From an uncultured Nitrosomonadales bacterium (lineage in GTDB: Bacteria; Pseudomonadota; Gammaproteobacteria; Burkholderiales; Gallionellaceae), in contig CAIOKY010000059.1 of assembly GCA_903858965.1 (NCBI GenBank), forward strand, positions 1-37,400: DNA of 37,400 nt, written 5' to 3'. The first letter of the stretch is position 1, and the number at the start of each line of letters is the position of its first letter. Under the pieces are notes generated by a model. The model was not told the DNA's origin, did not search any database, and saw nothing but the letters and a program-made list of their open reading frames with translations. A program made the position numbers and the translations under genes. Of the stretch, positions 24,167 through 33,405 are shown one piece after another.

Positions 24167-25081
24167 CTATGTTTTCTCCAACACTTCGCTCAACATCCGT
24201 TCTACGCCAACCTGCCAATCAGGCAGATGCAGATCGAACGTGCGCTGTAATTTAGATGTATCCATACGCGAGTTGTGCGGACGCATGGCCGGAGTGGGGA
24301 ATGCGCTGGTGGGCACCGGCTTGATCGCATCGGGTGCGACCTTGAGCGCGACACCATTGCGCCGCGCATAGTCGATGACGAAGCTGGCGTAACCGTGCCA
24401 CGAGGTCTCGCCTGCCGCGACCAGATGATACAGACCGGATAATTCCGGCCGTTGTAATGTAGTTTTGATCGCATGCGCGGTGACATCGGCCAATAAGTCC
24501 GCGCCGGTAGGCGCGCCAATCTGGTCATCGATGACACTGAGGCTGTCGCGCTCACGAGCGAGACGCAGCATGGTCTTGGCGAAATTGCCGCCGCGCGCAC
24601 CGTACACCCAGCTGGTGCGGAAGACCAAGTGTTTGCAACCGGATTGCTGTATCAGCTGCTCGCCTTCCAGCTTGGTCGCGCCATAGACATTGAGCGGTGC
24701 GGTCGCATCCGTTTCCAGCCATGGCTTTTCGCCGCTGCCATCAAATACATAGTCGGTGGAATAATGGATCAGCCAGGTATCAGCACGCTGGGCTTCCTGC
24801 GCCAGCACACCGGGCGCGAGCGCGTTGATCGTGCGCGCAAGTTGCAGTTCGCTCTCGGCCTTGTCCACTGCAGTGTGCGCGGCAGCGTTGACGATCACAT
24901 CCGGTTTGACGGTACGCACTGTTTTAGCCAAGCCTTCCAGATTGGTAAAATCGCCGCAATGGCCGTTACTTGCATCATATGGGCTGTCGTGATCCAGCGC
25001 GATCAGTTCACCGAGCGGCGCGAGGCTGCGCTGCAATTCCCAGCCGACTTGTCCGTTCTTGCCGAACAGCAATATTTTCAT
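24167..25081 (-). CDS. rfbD: dTDP-4-dehydrorhamnose reductase
   Basis: The 304-residue short-chain dehydrogenase/reductase has the NAD(P) loop GKNGQVG (7–13), the signature YSTDYVFDG around residues 107–115 and the catalytic Tyr133-x-x-x-Lys137 (YGATK). The C-terminal [13 protein letters not shown] is the typical RmlD substrate region. It reduces dTDP-4-dehydro-L-rhamnose to dTDP-L-rhamnose, the final step of that pathway. ATG 25081 shares ATGA with the rfbB stop, indicating translational coupling. It is the last gene of the minus-strand polysaccharide cluster. The epimerase rfbC needed between rfbB and rfbD is not in this window. Confidence 0.95.
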   Translation of the reverse strand: MKILLFGKNGQVGWELQRSLAPLGELIALDHDSPYDASNGHCGDFTNLEGLAKTVRTVKPDVIVNAAAHTAVDKAESELQLARTINALAPGVLAQEAQRADTWLIHYSTDYVFDGSGEKPWLETDATAPLNVYGATKLEGEQLIQQSGCKHLVFRTSWVYGARGGNFAKTMLRLARERDSLSVIDDQIGAPTGADLLADVTAHAIKTTLQRPELSGLYHLVAAGETSWHGYASFVIDYARRNGVALKVAPDAIKPVPTSAFPTPAMRPHNSRMDTSKLQRTFDLHLPDWQVGVERMLSEVLEKT

Positions 25082-26145
25082 CGGGCCCGCCCCGCGTAAT
25101 TTTTCTCGACCCACTTGCGGTAATCGCCCGACTGCACGTGACTCACCCAGTCCCGGTTATCGAGATACCACTGAACGGTCTTGCGGATACCGGTCTCGAA
25201 TGTCTCGGCAGGTTTCCAGCCCAGCTCGCACTCTATCTTGCGTGCGTCGATCGCATAGCGGCGATCGTGGCCTGGTCGGTCGGTGACGAAAGCGATTTGC
25301 TCGCGATAGGATTTTTTATCGGTACGCGGGCGCAGTTGGTCGAGCAGCGTACAAACGGTATGCACGATATCGAGATTGGCTTTTTCGTTCCAGCCGCCGA
25401 TGTTGTATACCTCGCCCAGTTTTCCTTTCGCCAGCACCGTGCGGATCGCACTGCAATGATCCTTGACGTACAGCCAGTCGCGGATCTGCTGGCCGTCACC
25501 GTACACCGGCAGCGGCTTGCCCGCGAGCGCGTTGACGATCATCAGGGGGATCAGCTTTTCCGGAAAATGATACGGGCCGTAATTGTTGGAACAGTTGGTG
25601 GTCAGCACCGGCAGGCCGTAAGTGTGGTGATAGGCTCGCACCAGATGATCGCTGGCGGCCTTGCTGGCCGAGTAAGGGCTGTTTGGTTCGTAGCGTTTTG
25701 TTTCGCTGAACGCCGGCTCACCCTGCGCAAGCGAGCCGTATACTTCGTCAGTAGAGACATGCAGAAATCGGAAAGCAGCCTTCTCCGCCTCCGCCAAACC
25801 GGACCAGTATGCGCGTACAGTCTCCAACAAATGAAAGGTGCCGACGATGTTGGTCTGGATGAAATCTTCGGGCCCGTGTATCGACCTGTCGACATGGCTC
25901 TCTGCAGCGAAATTAACCACGGCGCGCGGACAATGTTGCGCCAGCAATTTTTCCACCAGCTGCGTATTCCCGATGTCGCCTTGCACGAAGATGTGGCGCG
26001 GGTCGTCCTTGAGTGCAACGAGGTTCTCCAGATTGCCTGCATAGGTCAGCTTGTCCAGATTGATGACGGCCTCATTATTTTGCGCGAGCCAATCCAGGAC
26101 AAAATTTGCACCGATGAATCCTGCGCCGCCAGTTACTAATATCAT
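25078..26145 (-). CDS. rfbB: dTDP-glucose 4,6-dehydratase
   Basis: The 355-residue extended SDR has the N-terminal NAD loop GGAGFIG (6–12), the catalytic Thr132-Asp133-Glu134 in STDEVYG and Tyr158-x-x-x-Lys162 in YSASK. The signatures [15 protein letters not shown] and DWLYVKDHC are RmlB-specific. It converts dTDP-glucose into dTDP-4-dehydro-6-deoxyglucose, the branch point for dTDP-rhamnose and related deoxysugars. ATG 26145 has only a weak ribosome binding site. It overlaps rfbD by four bases and lies 33 bases after the upstream epimerase stop. Glucose-1-phosphate thymidylyltransferase (rfbA) is absent from the window. Confidence 0.96.
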   Translation of the reverse strand: MILVTGGAGFIGANFVLDWLAQNNEAVINLDKLTYAGNLENLVALKDDPRHIFVQGDIGNTQLVEKLLAQHCPRAVVNFAAESHVDRSIHGPEDFIQTNIVGTFHLLETVRAYWSGLAEAEKAAFRFLHVSTDEVYGSLAQGEPAFSETKRYEPNSPYSASKAASDHLVRAYHHTYGLPVLTTNCSNNYGPYHFPEKLIPLMIVNALAGKPLPVYGDGQQIRDWLYVKDHCSAIRTVLAKGKLGEVYNIGGWNEKANLDIVHTVCTLLDQLRPRTDKKSYREQIAFVTDRPGHDRRYAIDARKIECELGWKPAETFETGIRKTVQWYLDNRDWVSHVQSGDYRKWVEKNYAGRAR

Positions 26146-26178
26146 GATCTTATCGCTGCTGTGTGCAGCGCTATAGTT

Positions 26179-27156
26179 TTATGAGGTGCCGTGATTATAT
26201 CCATTGCGCTGGCTGTGATACCAATCCGCCGTGATATGCAAACCCTGTTCCATGGTATACGGCGGAATCCAGGCCAATTCGCTGCGTATTTTTTCATCAT
26301 TGATACGCAACGAACCGAACAGTCTGTCCATCTGTTCCGCACGCCCCAATAGCCTTGCCACCACGCGCAACAGGCAAGGTGGAAAATAAAACGAGCTGCT
26401 GCCCCGGCCCAACGCTATCGCGATCTTGTTAGCCAGCCTCGCTGTCGAGACATCTTCGCCATCGCTGACCAGATAAGTCTGCTCCGCCGCCGCCGAATGA
26501 GTTGCGCAAGCGATCAAGGCGTCCACCAGATTGCCTACATATATCATGCTGCGTGCATTGTGCGCACCAGCCAGCGGCAACGGCGTGCCTTTGTCTATCG
26601 CTCCCAGCAGCCTGATGAAATTACCCTTTACGCCCGGGCCATATACCAGCGGCGGACGCACGATCACGATCTCCAGACCGGTTTCGTTGGCAATGCGATG
26701 CAAAGCCTGTTCGGCCTGCCATTTGGAAACACCGTAATGGTCTTGCGGATCGGTCTGGTTGTTCTCACTGAAGGATTGCGTTCCCGCTGTTTGTTCGCCG
26801 TTCACCTTGATGGAACTGGCATACACAAATCGTTTTACTCCGGCATGCACCGCCTGCCGCGCAAGATTCTCCGTGCCGTGCAGATTGACCTTGAGAAATT
26901 CCGCGAGTGGATCGGTGGAGGTTTCCTTCATTACATGTACCCGCGCGGCGAGGTGGATGATCGTATCCACGCCTTGCAACGCAACCGTCCAATCTGTCGT
27001 GCCATCAATATCTCCTGCCTCGATGGCTTCCACACCTTCCGGCATTCGAGTGGGCGAGCGCACGGCAGCCCTGACCCGATGTCCCCGATAAAGCAGTTCT
27101 TCGCATAGCGGACGCCCGATAAAACCATTTGCTCCGGTGACAAGGATCAGGCTCAA
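26179..27156 (-). CDS. NAD-dependent sugar epimerase/dehydratase
   Basis: The 325-residue extended SDR has the loop GANGFIG (8–14), SSIKVNGE around 114–121 and the catalytic Tyr141-x-x-x-Lys145 (YGVSK). The motifs resemble UDP-HexNAc 4-epimerases/dehydrogenases of O-antigen clusters (the WbpV type), but the substrate is not certain. The probable start is TTG 27156, which shares TTGA with the stop of the upstream glycosyltransferase; GAGGTA lies about nine bases before it. No ATG is near. Its product presumably feeds a nucleotide sugar to the glycosyltransferases of this cluster. Confidence 0.85.
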   Translation of the reverse strand: MSLILVTGANGFIGRPLCEELLYRGHRVRAAVRSPTRMPEGVEAIEAGDIDGTTDWTVALQGVDTIIHLAARVHVMKETSTDPLAEFLKVNLHGTENLARQAVHAGVKRFVYASSIKVNGEQTAGTQSFSENNQTDPQDHYGVSKWQAEQALHRIANETGLEIVIVRPPLVYGPGVKGNFIRLLGAIDKGTPLPLAGAHNARSMIYVGNLVDALIACATHSAAAEQTYLVSDGEDVSTARLANKIAIALGRGSSSFYFPPCLLRVVARLLGRAEQMDRLFGSLRINDEKIRSELAWIPPYTMEQGLHITADWYHSQRNGYNHGTS

Positions 27157-28277
27157 GACAATACCTCGCGATATATCTCTATAACCTGGGCAACGATCTT
27201 CTCCTGGGAAAATTCCTTTAATACAAGTTCCCGCCCGCGCTGCCCCATCTTCACCCGCAAAGCAGAGTCAGCCAACAATTTTGCCAACGCCTCCGCGAGG
27301 GCCGTTGCGTCGCGCGCCTCCACCAGAAAGCCATTGTCCCCGTCACGAACGATCTCCCTGCAACCCGGCACATTGGTTGTTACGATGGGGCGCGCACAGG
27401 ACGCCGCCTCCAGCAAGGATTTGGGCAGCCCTTCGCGGTATGACGGCAAACAAACAATGTGAGACTGCGCATAGACCTGCGGCATATCCTCGTGTCTCCC
27501 CCACCATTCCACCACGCCCTCTTCTTTCCATGCCATCAGTTGCTCCACCGGCACGCTCGCGGGATTCTCCTCATCAGGTTCCCCCACCAACACAAACCTG
27601 GCGTTCACGCCATGCTGCCGGAGCTGTTTCGCGGCACTGACGAATTCCCCGACGCCCTTGTCCCAAAGCATGCGCGCCGGCAGCACAACCAGCGGAATAC
27701 TCTCAGGCTCAATCGATGGTGCATACAGCGACGTATCCACACCGGCACCGCGAACCAGATGAATATGCTGAGTTGAAATGCCGAGGTTGGAAATAATCGC
27801 CTGGTCGTCCTTGTTCTCGACAATCACCGATGTCCCTCGCAGCAATATCCCGAGCGCATTACGAACCACAGCTTGCAGGATTTTTGCGCCGTTATTGGCG
27901 GAAACAAACAGCCAACCCATTCCGGCTACCCAATTTACCTGGTGCGGGATGCCTATCAGCCGCGCGGCGAGCGACCCATACAGCATGGGTTTCATCGCAA
28001 CGTGATGAACTATGTCCGGCCGCTCTGCACGGTAAATTTTGGCAAGATGCAAAATGGTCGAAAACTCCCGGAATAGATTGAAGCCACGCCGCGATATCTG
28101 GAAGGGGATCAGCTTCACGCCAAGCCCCAGTATTTTCTCCGCATGTTTGTTGGTGCGCGTAACCACGACCACATCCATGCCTACATCTTTCGCACCGCCA
28201 ATCAGCGGCAGCCAATGGGAACAGACAAACCAATCCTCGGTGACAAAGAACAATGTCTTGTAATGGTTAGTCTTCAT
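27153..28277 (-). CDS. glycosyltransferase family 4 (GT-B)
   Basis: The 374-residue GT-B enzyme has the C-terminal nucleotide-sugar motif SYREGLPKSLLEAASC (Glu and Glu of the EX7E motif) followed by VPGCREIV. The N-terminal half contains the HHVAMKPMLYGSLAARLIG region typical of PglA/WbpT-like transferases that build short lipid-linked glycans. It should add a sugar to a lipid-linked acceptor on the cytoplasmic face of the inner membrane. ATG 28277 lies inside the last codons of galE (11-base overlap); an upstream frame to 28385 lies entirely within galE and is rejected. It also overlaps the downstream epimerase by four bases. Confidence 0.87.
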   Translation of the reverse strand: MKTNHYKTLFFVTEDWFVCSHWLPLIGGAKDVGMDVVVVTRTNKHAEKILGLGVKLIPFQISRRGFNLFREFSTILHLAKIYRAERPDIVHHVAMKPMLYGSLAARLIGIPHQVNWVAGMGWLFVSANNGAKILQAVVRNALGILLRGTSVIVENKDDQAIISNLGISTQHIHLVRGAGVDTSLYAPSIEPESIPLVVLPARMLWDKGVGEFVSAAKQLRQHGVNARFVLVGEPDEENPASVPVEQLMAWKEEGVVEWWGRHEDMPQVYAQSHIVCLPSYREGLPKSLLEAASCARPIVTTNVPGCREIVRDGDNGFLVEARDATALAEALAKLLADSALRVKMGQRGRELVLKEFSQEKIVAQVIEIYREVLS

Positions 28278-29280
28278 ACCCGCCGGGATTTCTGGCTTGC
28301 CAATTCCAGGCGTCTTTACACATTTCCGCAATGCCACGCTGGGCTTTCCAGCCCAGCTCACTTTTTGCAAGCGACGGATCGGCATAGCATTGCGCGATAT
28401 CGCCCGGCCTGCGATCCACGATACGATAGGAAATACGTTTTCCTGTCACCGTTTCGAATGCACGCACGACTTCCAGTACGCTGCTACCCTGCCCTGTTCC
28501 GAGATTGAAAGTATGTATGCCCTTGTGCCGTTGCAGCCAGTCCAGCGCCGCGATATGTCCGCAAGCAAGGTCCACGACGTGGATATAATCCCGGACACCC
28601 GTTCCATCCGGCGTCGGATAATCCCCGCCGAATATCTGCAATTCCTTGCGCCGCCCTGCCGCGACCTGGCTGATATATGGCATCAGGTTATTCGGGATGC
28701 CTGCCGGGTCTTCGCCTATCAGTCCGCTTTCGTGGGCTCCGACAGGATTGAAATAGCGCAGCAGCGCGATATGCCATGAGCCATCCGCGATTATCAGGTC
28801 ACGCAGGATCTCCTCGACCATCAATTTGGAGCGGCCATATGGATTCGTAGCCGAGAGCGGGAAATCTTCATGGATGGGAACGCTGTGCGGATTGCCATAA
28901 ACGGTGGCGGAAGAACTGAAAACCAATGTGCGCACGCCGGCTTCCATCATTGCACTGAATAATGCCAGACTGCCCGTTACATTATTATCGTAATACCGCA
29001 ATGGCTGGGCCACGGACTCTCCCACTGCCTTGAGTCCGGCGAAATGAATCACTGCGTCTATGCCGTGCTCCGCGAGAATCCCGGCAACCTTGCCGCCATC
29101 ACGCACGTCTCCCTCATAAAAAACCGGGCGGCGACCGCAAATGTGTTCGATACGATCAAAGACAACCGGGTTGCTGTTTGAAAGGTTGTCGATGGCGACG
29201 ACTTCATGCCCGGCTTTCAATAATTCCAGGCAGGTATGTGAGCCGATATAACCGGCTCCGCCGGTAACCAATATTTTCAT
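28267..29280 (-). CDS. galE: UDP-glucose 4-epimerase
   Basis: The 337-residue product matches GalE closely. The NAD loop is GGAGYIG (7–13), the catalytic Ser124 lies in SSSATVYG, and Tyr148-x-x-x-Lys152 is in YGRSK. The C-terminal signature FNLGTGQGSSVLEVV is present. It interconverts UDP-glucose and UDP-galactose, and some members also act on the N-acetyl sugars. AAAGG lies about 12 bases upstream of ATG 29280. In this cluster it most likely supplies galactose for the polysaccharide rather than serving galactose catabolism, since no galK/galT is nearby. Confidence 0.96.
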   Translation of the reverse strand: MKILVTGGAGYIGSHTCLELLKAGHEVVAIDNLSNSNPVVFDRIEHICGRRPVFYEGDVRDGGKVAGILAEHGIDAVIHFAGLKAVGESVAQPLRYYDNNVTGSLALFSAMMEAGVRTLVFSSSATVYGNPHSVPIHEDFPLSATNPYGRSKLMVEEILRDLIIADGSWHIALLRYFNPVGAHESGLIGEDPAGIPNNLMPYISQVAAGRRKELQIFGGDYPTPDGTGVRDYIHVVDLACGHIAALDWLQRHKGIHTFNLGTGQGSSVLEVVRAFETVTGKRISYRIVDRRPGDIAQCYADPSLAKSELGWKAQRGIAEMCKDAWNWQARNPGGYED

Positions 29281-29299
29281 GTTGTTCGAACCTTTAAGG

Positions 29300-29986
29300 T
29301 TATATGGCCTTAGCCCTGACCATCAAACTGTAACCGCCCAGGAGCTTACAGGCCAATCTGCTGCCGAGCAAAAAATGTGCAATGATCCGCGGAAAAGCAA
29401 CCAGAAGTTGCCGAATGTTTCTGGGAGGCACCCTCAGGAATGCCGCAGATAACCTTGCCACTTCGATCCCGTAACCGCAATCCGCCAGCGTAGCTTTCGC
29501 GCTCCATTCATTGAAATAATGAAGATGCCCGACTTCCTCCCTGGCATACCTCAGTCCGCCGCTAAGCAACTTCATGACACACATGTCCATCGGGACATTG
29601 AAAATGAAATGCGCACCATGCGACCTGAGTTTTTGCAGGAACCCCATGTAATCGTTCACATGCTCAAAGACATCCAGGCACAGCACCACATCGGCATGCG
29701 TTTCAGAATCAAGGAGGTTGGCACGGAAAAATGAAAGGTTGGCCGATTTTTTTTCCGCCCAGAAAGATTCGACGTCCGGTGAAATGTCATAGCCATAGAA
29801 TTGCATATCCGGAAAATGGCTTGACAGTATCTTTATTACTTCGCCTGCTCCGCAACCGACTTCCAGGATTGACTTTGCAGGCAGGTTGTCCAGCAATCCG
29901 ATAACCCGCTTCGCCTTGTAGGGGCTATCCTCCTGATGCCAATTGGCATTATGTTCAAGGTAAGTGCCTTCGTTATAGATACTCAT
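29300..29986 (-). CDS. class I SAM-dependent methyltransferase
   Basis: The 228-residue product (from ATG 29986) has a Methyltransf_23-like core. Motif I is ILEVGCGAGEVI, then YGYDISPDV, CLDVFEHVNDY and FIFNVPMDM. The N-terminus HNANWHQEDSPYKAKRV and the position in a glycosyltransferase cluster suggest a sugar or lipid-carrier methyltransferase, but the substrate is unknown. A TTG at 30025 starts the same frame five bases after the upstream glycosyltransferase stop and would add 13 residues. Neither start has a convincing ribosome binding site, so this end is uncertain. It is 19 bases upstream of galE. Confidence 0.82.
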   Translation of the reverse strand: MSIYNEGTYLEHNANWHQEDSPYKAKRVIGLLDNLPAKSILEVGCGAGEVIKILSSHFPDMQFYGYDISPDVESFWAEKKSANLSFFRANLLDSETHADVVLCLDVFEHVNDYMGFLQKLRSHGAHFIFNVPMDMCVMKLLSGGLRYAREEVGHLHYFNEWSAKATLADCGYGIEVARLSAAFLRVPPRNIRQLLVAFPRIIAHFLLGSRLACKLLGGYSLMVRAKAI

Positions 29987-30030
29987 ATGATTTTGGAATG
30001 GCGGTGTAGCCTCAATTTTTTGCAATCGCC

Positions 30031-30780
30031 TTAACGGCGACGCTCGAACAGCACGATTCTCAGGAGACGCAAAACAAGCAACGGAAATTGGACCAGCAAT
30101 GAACTTCTCACTGCCAGCTGCACCCTGAAAAATTCCAATGCCACGCCTATTCTATCAACACTGCTTACACCTGCCGCGCCCATTTCTCCTGCCACAAAAT
30201 CGGCTTCATGAATTTTTGCTCCTCCCCTGCCCGCAGTGATGACAAAAAATTGATCTCCGCCGATCGGAAATTCACCGGAATATTTCCCAAACCGTTCATG
30301 CAAATCTTTTTTGAAGGCTGTGGCCAGGGTATGCCCGGCGATGAATGCCGATTGGCCGAATAGCCAGGATGGTCCTTTCTTTACCCCCACCTTCCTCGAT
30401 GCAAATAGATAATTTGCCGCGATGATATCCGCATGTGACCGTGACATCGCCACGCGAAAATTTTCGATCGCATCGGCATGAAATATGTCATCGCCCCCGG
30501 CTACGACATAATATTCTCCCGATGCAAGATCGATCGCCCGATTCAGCGCATCATAGATGCCGAAATCCGCCTGCGAGGAGATCACCAGATTGATGCCGGT
30601 AACGGAACGCAACAACTCCAGCGTGCCGTCATCGGATGCGCCATCAGCCACCACCCATTCGAAATCCTTGTCGGTCTGCCCGCGCAGGCTACCTATCAGT
30701 TTGGGCAGATGTTCCACGGCATTGCGGGTGGCAGTGACGACGCTGATCGTGGCCCGCTTTTCTTTTTCGCTTTTACTCAA
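30031..30780 (-). CDS. glycosyltransferase family 2
   Basis: The 249-residue product is a GT-A enzyme with the opening TISVVTATRNAVEHLPKL, then WVVADGASDDGT and the metal-binding region VVAGGDDIFHADA. The C-terminal third has hydrophobic stretches and basic residues (LLRIVLFERRR) suggesting membrane association. It adds a single sugar to a lipid-linked intermediate; donor and acceptor cannot be told. The start appears to be TTG 30780, with AAGGATGGA nine bases upstream, because no ATG is in frame. It begins 18 bases after the previous gene's stop. Confidence 0.87.
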   Translation of the reverse strand: MSKSEKEKRATISVVTATRNAVEHLPKLIGSLRGQTDKDFEWVVADGASDDGTLELLRSVTGINLVISSQADFGIYDALNRAIDLASGEYYVVAGGDDIFHADAIENFRVAMSRSHADIIAANYLFASRKVGVKKGPSWLFGQSAFIAGHTLATAFKKDLHERFGKYSGEFPIGGDQFFVITAGRGGAKIHEADFVAGEMGAAGVSSVDRIGVALEFFRVQLAVRSSLLVQFPLLVLRLLRIVLFERRR

Positions 30781-30798
30781 AGAACAGTTCCATCCTTG

Positions 30799-31698
30799 TC
30801 ATGTTCTTGTCCAGAATGGCGGCAATCCCATCATGCGCCGGCCAAAGTCGAGTGCCTTCCTCGCCAATCGTTCACCGAGTATCTTCCATAACAGCAAGCG
30901 CAAATATAATCTCACGACTGCCATCGACCATATCATCCCGGGAAAACGCAAACCGTTCTTGAGTTGCGCGCGCCTGGATTCGCGCAACACCAGCAGCGAA
31001 TTCCCGGGATCGCTACTGATGCCGCCGCCCTGGCGCATCGCGGCGATGATGATGCCGGGAATGAAACGCGCATCGGCTGATCTCAGCTCGCGCAACAGTA
31101 ATTCATAATCACCGGCAATGCGAAACGACTCATCAAACTTGCCGTGCTGCTCGAACAAGCTGCGCCGGTGCATCGTACCCTGATGGGGAATGCTCATGGT
31201 TTGTTTGAAGCGCTCCCTGACGTTCTCCCATGGTTCGCCGAAAGCTTGGATGACCAGACCATCGGCGTTGACCAGCATGATCTTCCCGTAGGCCACCTGC
31301 ACACTCGCAGGCAGTCTCGCCAGTTGCGTGCTCATCCGCGCCAGCACATGCGCATCCCAAAAATAATCGTCGGCACCGAGAAAGCCTATCCACTCGCCTT
31401 GCGCCTGTGCCAGGCCCTTGTTCCATGCGTTGTAGATTCCGCTATCCGGCTCGCTGAGCCAGTAATCGATCACGTCTTCGTTCGCTTTCAGCAGATCGAC
31501 TGTTGCATCTGTCGACCCGCCGTCGATGACGATCCATTCGATATTGGGATAGCTTTGCGCACGAATCGACCTGATCGTATCGGGCAGGAATCTGGCAGCG
31601 TTGAAAGTTGCCGTGATGATGCTGATCAGCGGCTTGTCCGGTTCGCCCTGTTTCAGCTTGCCATGCAGTCGTGAGCCGCCTTCTTCCCGGCTTGTCAT
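30799..31698 (-). CDS. glycosyltransferase family 2, paralogue A
   Basis: The 299-residue GT-A enzyme has PLISIITATFNAARFLP near residue 23 after a polar N-terminal extension, then WIVIDGGSTDATVDLL and the metal-binding GADDYFWDA. Two later stretches, RIAGDYELLLRELRS and the C-terminal MGLPPFWTRT, recur almost unchanged in the gene at 34691–35542. The N-terminal 100 residues also closely match the next gene in this cluster. It is therefore one of a set of duplicated transferases that probably add related sugars. No strong ribosome binding site precedes ATG 31698. Confidence 0.88.
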   Translation of the reverse strand: MTSREEGGSRLHGKLKQGEPDKPLISIITATFNAARFLPDTIRSIRAQSYPNIEWIVIDGGSTDATVDLLKANEDVIDYWLSEPDSGIYNAWNKGLAQAQGEWIGFLGADDYFWDAHVLARMSTQLARLPASVQVAYGKIMLVNADGLVIQAFGEPWENVRERFKQTMSIPHQGTMHRRSLFEQHGKFDESFRIAGDYELLLRELRSADARFIPGIIIAAMRQGGGISSDPGNSLLVLRESRRAQLKNGLRFPGMIWSMAVVRLYLRLLLWKILGERLARKALDFGRRMMGLPPFWTRT

Positions 31699-31720
31699 GG
31701 CGTTGTCAGGGAGGTATACA

Positions 31721-32590
31721 TCACTGCCATCCCTTGCCTTTCACCCACGTCAACATGGCATTGCCCGCCAGCATCTTCTTGACGCGGATCGGTGCATACT
31801 TCAACGGCATCCTTGACAGTATCTTTATCCGCGCAGCGAAAGTGATGTGATCGAGAAAAGTCTCTGCTTCCTTCCAATAGGCCTGCTTGTCGCTGCTTAA
31901 CTGACCCTCATGGATGCAGAAACTTCCCAGACCCGCGCACACCAGGGTGAGCTTATCGTGTTTTGCAAAACACGACCACAGATAGAGATCGCCGGCCAGC
32001 TTGAATTGCCGGAACTCTTCGATGTTGACGCCATCCAGCATAGCGCGCCTGAAGAAAGTGGCTTCCTGTTCGATATAGGGCAGCCACTTGCCGTAAGCGC
32101 CGCATCCGATCAGACCGCTGTCGTACGCGGGCGGGATGAAACTGCCGATTATCCTGCAACCCGGCAGGTGCCAGAACTGTATCCCGGTGATCCAGTTCGT
32201 TTCGGGATGGGTTTGAAATACCTCCGCAACGGTCGAAAGCGCGCCGTTCAGAAATATATCCCCGGCATTGAGCCAGCATACAATCTCGCCGCGTGCCTGC
32301 TTGAATCCCTTTGCCAGTGCGTCATACATTCCGTGATCCGGCTCACTCAGCCAGTAATCGATCACATCCTCATTGGCGCGCAAGAGATCGATCGTCCCGT
32401 CTGTCGATCCGCCATCGATGACGATCCACTCCATATTGGGGTAATCCTGCGCGCGTATCGTCTTCAGTGTATCCGGGAGATGCTGCACGGCATTGTAAGT
32501 AACGGTGACGATACTGATCAGGGGAACAGCTGATCCTGCCCGTTTCGAGCCCTGACCCAGCCTTGCCCCGCCTTCCCGCCTATCACTCAT
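31721..32590 (-). CDS. glycosyltransferase family 2, paralogue B
   Basis: The 289-residue GT-A enzyme starts with the polar REGGARLGQG extension, then PLISIVTVTYNAVQHLP and WIVIDGGSTDGTIDLL. Where its paralogues have GADD, the metal-binding region reads NAGDIFLNG, so the donor site differs. The middle (about 110–250) is unlike the other paralogues and contains FFRRAMLDG and KLAGDYLYL-like segments typical of capsule transferases. ATG 32590 is preferred; a TTG two codons upstream has GGAGA at better spacing and cannot be excluded. The first 100 codons are nearly collinear at DNA level with paralogue A. Confidence 0.88.
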   Translation of the reverse strand: MSDRREGGARLGQGSKRAGSAVPLISIVTVTYNAVQHLPDTLKTIRAQDYPNMEWIVIDGGSTDGTIDLLRANEDVIDYWLSEPDHGMYDALAKGFKQARGEIVCWLNAGDIFLNGALSTVAEVFQTHPETNWITGIQFWHLPGCRIIGSFIPPAYDSGLIGCGAYGKWLPYIEQEATFFRRAMLDGVNIEEFRQFKLAGDLYLWSCFAKHDKLTLVCAGLGSFCIHEGQLSSDKQAYWKEAETFLDHITFAARIKILSRMPLKYAPIRVKKMLAGNAMLTWVKGKGWQ

Positions 32591-32621
32591 GTTCAATCAG
32601 GTCTCCGTCGCCGCCTGTTTT

Positions 32622-33356
32622 TCAGGCGTAGCGATTATATGAGAACTCGGGCCGGTTTTTTGGTATGAAAAGGATGTCTATCTGCCAGAAGGCATCATCT
32701 TTCAAGCGCCACAATGGCTCGGAAATGTCGATCACACTGAAGCCCAGCTCATCCATGAATCGGCACATCTGCCAGAATTTCAGGCTATCCGGCTCCAGCT
32801 GAAAATTGTAGGTTTCTATCACCACCAGATTCGCCCGGGCCAATACTTCTTTGGCGCCATTCAGGATGGGCACTTCAAAACCATGCGTATCAAGCTTGAC
32901 CAGATAAGGCCCGACCAAACCTTTGCTTTTAACCTCACCATCCAGCGTTACCGCTGGCACTCCGTGGGCGCCCGGCCTGCTTGCACTTTCGCCTTTCATG
33001 GCCAGGCCGCCAAATGAATCGCTGCCATCAAAAAATACCGTGCCCGGCTCATCGCTTGCGGCAGCAAGCACATAACTGAACCTTGGCGTGGTGCGACACA
33101 CCGCATCCAGTGCCGGCTTGTGTTGCGCATTGGCTTCTACCAGATGGTAGTGCGCTTCCGGCCAGCACTGCCTTGTCTCAAGCGACCATGAGCCATTCGA
33201 TGCCCCCACATCAATCACCGTGTTGATAGAAATACCCCGTGCAGCGATCCGCTTCAATGCAAGTGTCGTGCTCATGGAAACAAAAGCAAATTTCTTTGCC
33301 TTGCCAAAATCACAGATGGCACTGCGAATAATTCTGGAAATGATTTTTTTTATCAT
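32622..33356 (-). CDS. FkbM family methyltransferase
   Basis: The 244-residue class I methyltransferase has motif I VIDVGASNGSWSLE, the acidic loop LVEANAQ, the conserved LVKLDTHGFEVPILNGAKE and VVIETYNFQL, all characteristic of FkbM proteins. FkbM enzymes O-methylate sugars or polyketides; within this cluster a sugar 2- or 3-O-methylation is likely but unproven. AGGGAA lies before ATG 33356. A second, distantly related FkbM gene sits at 35591–36316, so the glycan may carry two methyl groups. Confidence 0.88.
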   Translation of the reverse strand: MIKKIISRIIRSAICDFGKAKKFAFVSMSTTLALKRIAARGISINTVIDVGASNGSWSLETRQCWPEAHYHLVEANAQHKPALDAVCRTTPRFSYVLAAASDEPGTVFFDGSDSFGGLAMKGESASRPGAHGVPAVTLDGEVKSKGLVGPYLVKLDTHGFEVPILNGAKEVLARANLVVIETYNFQLEPDSLKFWQMCRFMDELGFSVIDISEPLWRLKDDAFWQIDILFIPKNRPEFSYNRYA

Positions 33357-33405
33357 GCGTGTTCCCTATGCAATCTGGCCCCGGAGATCCAGAGGCTTTT
33401 AGTGT

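Noticed and set aside
24970-26139. Plus-strand open frame of 389 codons opposite rfbB
   Set aside because: It is a shadow of rfbB caused by codon bias. It has no ribosome binding site or family match.
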